Of a stretch of DNA of 64,000 bases, positions 48,601 to 57,600 are shown one piece after another (position 1 is the first letter of the stretch; every line of letters starts with the position of its first letter). The notes below the pieces were generated by a model that was given only the letters and a program-made list of their open reading frames with translations, was not told where the DNA came from and did not search any database. Position numbers and translations under genes: made by a program. The stretch is from Owenia fusiformis (Eukaryota; Annelida; Polychaeta; Sabellida; Oweniidae), in NCBI GenBank assembly GCA_903813345.2, contig CAIIXF020000002.1, positions 34,058,109 through 34,122,108 of the forward strand, in the 5' to 3' direction.

Positions 48601-51600
48601 TGTTGAGTTAATTCAACAATTGGTTGTGTTTGTCTTTGTTGTCTTATTATTGGGTTGTGACATATTGTGTTAATCTGACAGTTGGTTGTGTTTTGGTGGT
48701 TGTAAGTCAGGTTGCGCCATGCTGGCTTTGGTGCTGGGTTATGCTATATTGCGTTCTGAGTATTTTGACACTTGGTTATGTTCTATTGTACTGTTGCATA
48801 ATTGGTGATCTAGGTTGTGTTTGGTTGTAATAGGTTATATACAGGGTGTCAAAAAACACGACCGTAAGAAAGTTGAATAACTCGGTCAATTTTGCATATT
48901 TTGCCTTGAAATTTGAGAATTATTTAGTTCATTCAATGTGAATTTTGTTCTAAAAGTTTGATGATAATCTGTTTATTGTGTCAAAAACTACAGCCCTTTA
49001 CAAAACATGCTCAAAGTGGGCACTTCTCCTCTCTATGCACAAACGAATCCTGCGAACAAAGTTGTTAATGACCCTTACCTATACATATTAATGTGGATGG
49101 TAAATATTGGGGTAGTTATTACCCTCTTAAGATTGTTAGGGGCCTGTCAGTATACACATTGGCTTTGAGAAATCCTCAAAGTCAAATATTTGGGGGATTT
49201 AGATCAGGCGAATGAGCTGCCCATATGGTTTGCGTTCTGCAACTGATGAGCTGACCACCAAAGCATTGCCTAAACCATTTCAGCATATCATTTGCAGTGT
49301 TGGGGTGGTATTGGCTTGTTGAAACCACTGCTTAATTATCTCCTTAGATGTCCCCTCTGGTGCTTAGTGACCTCCAAAACTTGGTGAGAACTTACTGGTC
49401 CTTGTTCATGGTGATAGCAAGTCCCCAGTCACCTTCGAACCAAAAGGGACTGATGATTCCATGTTTCCTCATTGCCACCCAGGGAGTGCATTGTTCAGAA
49501 TGCAATGGATGCTGTAACACTTCATCAGTAGGATGTAAGCCCCAGTAGCAATTGTTCTTGGAACAAACTTGTCCATTCAGAAAGACATGTGTGTAGGAGG
49601 ATCATCAACAGGTTTGTTCGCCGGATTGAATTGTGCATAGAGATGAGATTTGCACATTTGGGGCATGTTTTGTAAGGAGCTGTAGTTTTTGACTCAATTA
49701 GTAGATTATTATCAAACTTATACAACAAAATTCACATTGAATGAACCAAATAATTCTGAAATTTCAAGGCAAAATATGCAAAATTGACCAAGTTATTCAA
49801 CTTTCTTACGGTCCTGTTTTTTTTGGACCCCCTGTATGTCGAGTTGTGGGCTGTGTCCGATCAGGCTGTGGTGTTTATTGGGATAAGAAACAAATGGCCG
49901 GTTTAGGGTATTATGTTGTTGGTTTATCAGTCGATTCTATGTAGACCCCAAAGGGGACATAGGATATTATGATGGTGAGATATTCAACTGGCATGGTAGG
50001 CGTTAGCTTCGCGTCGTTCTCTGATGAGCTGGTCCCCTGTTGTCCAATGAATTCAAGAAAAACAATGCTAATTTATCTTTTTACATAATATATTTTTTGT
50101 TGATTGCTCATGCAAAACATACTTTTATTGCATAACTGATATGCATGTATTTGTGTCGCTTTCTATGATCAAATATGTTACTTTGTTCCCCTCCTTAGTT
50201 TATATGAGGCATGGGTTTTCAACTAAAGCCCATGTATGAGGAAAGGGGGGGGGCTTATGTGAAAACGTATGGTTTCCGAATGCCTTGGTCTTGCCCAATT
50301 CGCTATTTTTTTATTTATTTGATCTTGAATTATTACCAAAATATACAGCTGCAAAAACATGAAATTAAAGGTCTGTTTTCAAACCTTTAAATATTCCCAA
50401 AGGTATAATTTGACACCGAATTGGTTATTGTAAACCGAGAAATAATCTTTTCTGGCCTAAAGGATTTTCTTCATTTTGAAATTGATGTCATGAAATTAAT
50501 AAATGACACCTTAGGGATGAAAGGGTTAATATGTATTTTTGCACTCAACAAAAATACTTTTGGAGTTGTGATTCTGAAAGCTGACACTCCCAATGGTGTT
50601 TTGAAGTCTTAGTGCAGATGAAGCCTTTTATTTGACCCTAGTTTTCACTACTATTAAACACGGATTGAGATGCGTTTATAATTACGTACTTCAAAAAACG
50701 AACTGCGAAACGAAAATTATCGAAATACGTATCCGTAAACGTAACGAGATGCGGATGCGGATACGTTTTAGCTAATTCGTTTTGCGAAACCTCTCTTATA
50801 ACGACTTTGCTCTAAGTTAAACGAGTCGAGGCATATTCTGCCCCTTTAAACTTTAGAAGTTTAACCTACCCGAACATCAAGAGTACTAAGGCCAGGACCA
50901 TAGCCCATTTGTCCAATGAAAATGTCAACCTTGTTCAAGATTCTTATCACAATATATGATGGCCATGAAACTCCTCCCCTCCAGCCAAACTCTCTTATCG
51001 CATTACGAACTGATAAACTAAAGAAGGGGTCAAACCCCTCGGGAACAACTTCCTCTGACATGCTGTACAGGCAGTGACCTTGGAAATGAAAATCTGCGCC
51101 ATCGAATGTTTGGTAATGTGGCTCGCCTGCTATCGTGCACCACTGTCCACTAGCATCTCCTTAAAATAAATGTTGCAGTTAATTTTTCCTTCAGTTATTC
51201 GGACCGTGTGGTTTCTATTCATTTGAATGAAACATGTTTTTATAAATTAATACACGTATACATGTTTTTAAGTATAAAATGTTAGGCTAATGTAACATCC
51301 AATTGAGTGCCTTCCCAATTGTTTATTTCCACTCAGATGTATGAATTATTCTGATTTATCATGAATTGTTGATGCTGAGCATTTTCTTATAGTGATCGCA
51401 ATTGTGTTCTTACTAGAAGGGGAGTAGGATGGACTGGAAGGGAGCTCTTTTCTTTCATTACATGTCGCGCCTGTAAACAATGGGTGGCATTCGCATTGGC
51501 ACGTATCTGCTTTACACGTGCACACTCCCCCATCTCCACAGCCACACTCGTCCCCTGTAATATATAAGACAGTTTAAGCTTGCACTGTTTTCCACAGCCT

Positions 51601-54600
51601 ATACGTGAACGGAAAGCACATGAATCAATATAGTAGGAATGTATAGAGCGCGCATACTTTTGTATGCGTTTCAAGCGCTTTAGATTACCATGGATATCCG
51701 TTCAGCAACGGGAATCACTAAACTGATGCCTATTGAATACTATGCTGGCAATTTGGATATCAAAGTGAGTATAATTGTATTTGAAGAGAATGATGAACGC
51801 CATGCATGTTTAGCTCCAAATACTGTATCTTACGAAACAACTAGTTTAAAATATGTATCAGAAACCCAGCTATAGAACTATCAAAGGCATTATATAATGC
51901 GGTTTAATCTTATCTAAGCATAATACTGAAACTGAACGGTTATTAAGGGAATGTTATAAAAACCCTTCGACCTTCGACCTGCACCTTCGACCTTCAGCTT
52001 CGACCTACAGGGTGCCCAAAAAGCGGGCCAAAAAGAAAGTTATAAAAACCCTTCGACCTGCACCTTTGACTTTTCTTATGAAAATTGTCAAAGTCCAAAA
52101 ATATTTCTTTGAAAAACGACTAAGTCCAACTTCAAATAGATTATGAAATTGAACGGAGCTCTGTCCTCGTCGAAAGCTAGCTGTCATCTCTTGAGTTTAC
52201 ATCGGCGAAATACTTTATAGGCCTGGTGACGTCATCACTTTTCGGACAAGATTTCAAAGTTAATAACAAGATATTGACGCCATATCCCGTTTTAATATTG
52301 ATCACACAACAAGACTATAATTGGGACTCAATAAATAGAACAGTAATTGATCGCTACTTGCTCTAATTTTACTTCGATTCAATCGAATCAAAACCAGGAA
52401 GTAAGTTCTAAAAAGGGAAACTTCCACTTAAACTACCCGATTGACTACCCGATCAACATCAACAGAATCTTAATTTGATAACATGAAAACGCTATTTCAC
52501 CCCTGTAACTAAACCTAGAGTACTGCAAACGTTGCTACAATTTAAGATCTTAATGATCTCACCTGTGAACCACAAATCAAGTGACTCTTGCGTGGTCCGA
52601 GATCGGCAAAAATAGCTTCTATAATATTTTCTTTTTGGACACCCTGTAAGTCGAAGGTGAAGGTCGAAGGTGCAGGTCGAAGGTCGAAGGGTTTTTATAA
52701 CATTCCGTTATTAAGCGAGAAAGCTACATGCTATGTATATGAGCGATTTTCGTTTCAATTTCATATACAAGCTTAAACAATATTTATAATATACAAGCTC
52801 TCATTTGTTTACTGTTATACACATGTCATTATATATTATTAGTTGTTGGCTTTTGAAAGTCCATTCAAGCACCACCTTTTCCTTAAATCCTAAACTTTGT
52901 CTTTTTAGAATGAATTGTAATAAAAACACTAGTGTATACTAACGTAGTGAACACCCGGCTCCATTGAAACCACTTTTACATCTACAATAACGTGTACCAT
53001 CTGGTAGACCTTGAACCATCCCATTGAGGCACGCCTGTTCGACCGAGTCTTAGAAAGAAAAAGAGCCATTAAAATGCAGATAAAGGTTATCGTTTTGTAA
53101 AACTTTAAATATTTAAATTGTCTACACCAAGAAGGATTGACAGCCATTATTTAAACTCGATATTCTGTTCCCTGGCATTGAACAATTTAGTAAAAATATT
53201 TCCCTAAGATTCCCTTAGGACCAAGTATTTTGTCAGAAGATGCACAATTATGAATATTATGGTAAAATTAAAATTTCCTTGGCTGTTCTAGTCTTCAAAA
53301 TATGCGTTATACATATTATATATGTATTGCCACCAAATTGATCCACGCAAGGCCCGGGAGTATAGAGTCTGAATAACGGCTTCCAATCCTCATTCTGTCT
53401 AATAAAGAATCTTACTACACTGAAACGCTGCTTTTGGTACTCCACATTTGGCCGCTACCTGGCCAAGAACGGTACATCTATCATCTATCATATGGTAATA
53501 GTCAACTATACATGACTCTATAATCATGGCTCTCTGATCTGCATCTGCGCTACAAACTGGATCAAAACATGGCGGATCTTGACCTTGGTCACATGCAGCA
53601 TTACACCGATCTCTGGCTCTAGCCACTAATGTAGCATCTGGCATTGGAGGAGTATCACTATTTGTTTCTGCTTTACATCTATAACGCATTTGAGAATGTA
53701 GCATACAGTATATGCTAAAAATATGTTAATTTCTTACAAGTTCCCACCTATACATTTACAAATCATTAACAGAGTTATACTATTGAACATACATTATACA
53801 TGCTTGTATAATGCTAAGAAGCAACAAAAATTGCAGATCTAGATCCTTTAGATGTTGTGTGATACACGATAAATCTCTAATTTCATTTATAGGATACAAA
53901 AAAACTAGATTTGTAAATTGAAAACTCCAGATTGTATTGACCTAGTTAGTTGAGTAAAGAGCTGAGTAAAGAACAGAGTAAGTAACTGACTGAGTTAGTA
54001 GATGATTATTAAGTAATTGAGTAAGTAGTTGAGTAGGTAGCTGATTACGTAGCTGAGTAAGTAACTAAGTAAGCAGCTGAGTATGTAGCTGAGTAAGTAA
54101 CTTCATTGAGTAGCTGAGTATTTTAAAATGGCGTAGAATCGGATTCCTGCGAAAATTCTACATCTTTTTCATAGCTCATACGTTGAATTTTGAGGATCTA
54201 TTGTTTTGATCTACTTTCCGGACGTCATATCTCAAAATCGGTATGAGTAATCAAAAAAGGACAGTGACATTAATGAAATGGCTGTTTTAATCTACATGAT
54301 GAAAAAGATGAAGGGATAACGACGAATAGTGACGAGGATGATTAAGAGAACGTTTGAAATGTAAGATTTAAACTAGTTCTTGCCCTTGGTTTTTCAGTGT
54401 CCAAATTTATATTAAAGTAGCTTTGGGGGGCCTTTTCTATTGAAGGCTCTCACTTATTTTATTTGTATCCAGTCTGTATCTCGTATCGTCACAATTCATA
54501 ATTTTCTTGAGCTCCATAGATTTAACAGAGCAATATCATCATATCGATTTTTTAACTTCAAAACATCATAACTTCCGAACTGGAAGTCAAATCGAAATTT

Positions 54601-57600
54601 AGTTTGCAGACTAAGATTCCTGAGAAAATTATACACTTATTTCATAACTCATACATTGAATTTGGAGAACTTTATTTAGCCTACTTTTCGGACATCATAT
54701 CTCAAAAGTCGGTCAAAATACTTTCTGACGGCAAAAGGCTTACAGTATTAGCACACTCTTTGCTACCTGTATACAAAATTTTGAAGCAAATCATTAAAGT
54801 GAAGTGTCAGAATCGCAACAATAAGAAAAACTCATGAATTTGACCTAGATTTTGACCTAGGCATTTTAGTGTCCAAATTTTGAAGCAAAGTAGCTTTTGA
54901 GGTCACCTTCTAATATAGGCTTTTATTATGTTTAGCTGTACTCAGTCTATATCTCGTATTTTTCACTTCAAAAAATTATTTTGTCCCATGACGTAACATC
55001 GATCACCAAATTTGAGCTTTTAAAACGCCATAACTTCCGAACCGGAGGTCGGATCGAAATTTGAATTTACCTGTGGTTAGCGACTTGACAGCTGTTCCCT
55101 ATCAATGTACCATAATTTGGTAGATTTGACACATCTTTTTGCCTGAATCCACACGTCATTAGATCATCAGTACTATCTCCGTTAAGATTCTGACACAGTC
55201 CTTCTAGTTCTCCACCCCATGCCTCACTGTCTAAATAGACCAGGACTTCATGGTTGCCATCAAAAAGTAGACGTAGTCTCAATGTTGGGACGCTGATTTG
55301 TATGAAATCATCATGTGATTTTATTCGAGTATCACATCCACCATCAACACATTTTTCAATTCGTACCAAGTGATATGTGTAGTAGTCTGTGAACTGAATC
55401 GGTCCATCAAGGTTTAACCTTTTACCATTCCACTACAAAATATTATGCCATTTTATGCTACAGGGCAAAACAAATAGTAAACGGATAGCAAGTAAATTAG
55501 GTTAAATAAATATATATTATCGACATATATAAATATTGCTTTCTTGACAATGTATTGATTGTAAAGTTTCAAAAATTAGAAAATTAGACATACCGATACA
55601 AGTTTTCCCTGGCTGATTCTGAAGACGTCTTTAGTCAAATGTAGCTCAACATAATCGGTGGTAGAAACCGTCGCACCCTTGTGTGATTTTTTGTTTTTGG
55701 CCTGAATGCTAAATTTCAGCTCGCTTTTAAGCATTTTTGTAGTGGGTTTTACGAGATAGTATTTACAATCACCCTGCATGTCATATTTTTTCTTGTCGAA
55801 TGTAATGTAATGAACATCTCCCCATCCTCGACACATCACCATGTCTGCAATTAAAATTTGTGATGTATCTGTTTCATAATTATCTATGTAGGTTAACTAA
55901 AATGTCAGATAATTTTTTCAAAAGTTAGATAACCATGCCCCTTCATGAAAACATGAGGTAAAAAATACAGTGAATGGTAATGTGTACATGTATGTGTCTG
56001 CTTACCTTCGTCTTCACCCTTCTTTATTGAACAGTCGCTTCCAGAATATCCCGGCGCGCAGACACAACCGCATACTGTTTTCTTGCCATTGTAATATCTT
56101 CTATGCCAACCTCCATTATAACATATACTTCCAATACAACTTCCTGAATAAGACACAGAATTGTTAGCGGGTAATTAATATACATTCAAATCACTATTTG
56201 GAATATTATATTTGGTGTATTATGGCACCCATTTCTAAAAATATATTTCTGTAAGCCTGTTCTTCTAAATATCACCACTCGCCTACATACCCTAGGAATA
56301 TGTCCTTAGAATATGAAGAATAATTAAGAATATGTAAGCGCATGTGCCAACGGGAAAACACCAACAATGGAAATAGAGAGATAGTATCAGTTTATGATTA
56401 CCCCGGGTAGGTTAACATTTATTAGATATGGTCTTTGCCATTGATATATCTTATCCTAATGAAATATGGTTATATATCACATCCATATTTAGCGAAAGCA
56501 AACTTACCATCAATATGACAATGTTTCATTGTTTTTCCACACGCCTTTGCAACATCAGCCCTTGCTTCACATTTTGTATCTAATGTCGGTGCACTGTATA
56601 TGTCCAGGACACAACCTCTTGTTTTGAATTGCTTGTGGTCGATTTTTTTACCAAAGCATAGGTCGTACAGGTTGCATGCCTTCCGCGCTGTCATAAAAGC
56701 ACCGGAGTCGAATTCATGGTCTGGATTATTCCAAGGGATATCCCAATTTTCTGTCCCCTCACAACCACAGTTATCGCTACCAGAGAAAAGTAATATAAAT
56801 TTAAACTCAATTAAAACTAGATTAGTGAACTTGAACAAAATTCAATTTAAGACTCCAGATTCCGGATTTCTATTTTAAAATGATTTTGACATCCGATATT
56901 GATGGGAAAATGAAAAATTTGACAATGTTCTATTTTCACCAAGTTTAAAAGCAAAATATTGAGCTTTATTGTGATATAAGCGAAAAATAGAAAAATGACC
57001 TAGATTTTGACCTTGACCTTTAACACTTAAAATTTTGAGTTTACTTTTTAGGTCCTTTTATATTATTATTATTTTATTCACCTTTATAACGGTGGCACAC
57101 CTCAAAAGGGTGCTGTACGAATATAAAACGTTTTACAATCAATCTTTTAATTTAATATAAACTTTGTTTAAAAAATTTTGGGGAATAAAATCAATTAAGG
57201 TCCATGTGTAATATGGCAAGTGATTTTAGACAGTCATATCTTTCACCATGAGTATTTTCTGGGTAGAAATACAGTGGTTTTTATTAAAACAATATGTTTT
57301 CTTTAAAGTGAAGTCCCCAAAGGTAATAAGATTTTTTTGGTTTCATTTAACAGTGGTGGTTAACGGGGTATCGTTACAAAATGATGTCAGCATGGCTTAA
57401 GTTCGTTGAACAACCACTTACTACCATAATTCCTCAGATTCTCCTCCCTCAATATCACAAAAGGTACTGTGGATCATTCCAAAGACTCTTCCAGGGTTGA
57501 CATAATTCCTTATAAATTCTGGAAAATCATCATCAGGATCACCATTAAAGTTTCCACACATTCCTGCTATTTCTTTGCCTTTGTAGCTTTGTGGTATTTT

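Larger units (their letters stand above)
46571..50796. mobile_element. TIR element V, 4.2 kb, fills gene A intron 12
   Basis: The ends AGAGAGGGTTCGCAAAACG and CGTTTTGCGAAACCTCTCT are inverted, followed by weakly similar CCGTATCCGTAACG-rich DNA. It contains element W and a TTGTG-rich minisatellite. No transposase of its own is recognised. Confidence 0.65.

Noticed and set aside
53940-54125. CRISPR-like array
   Set aside because: The units are 10-14 bp, variable and without spacers, in an animal intron; it is a minisatellite.
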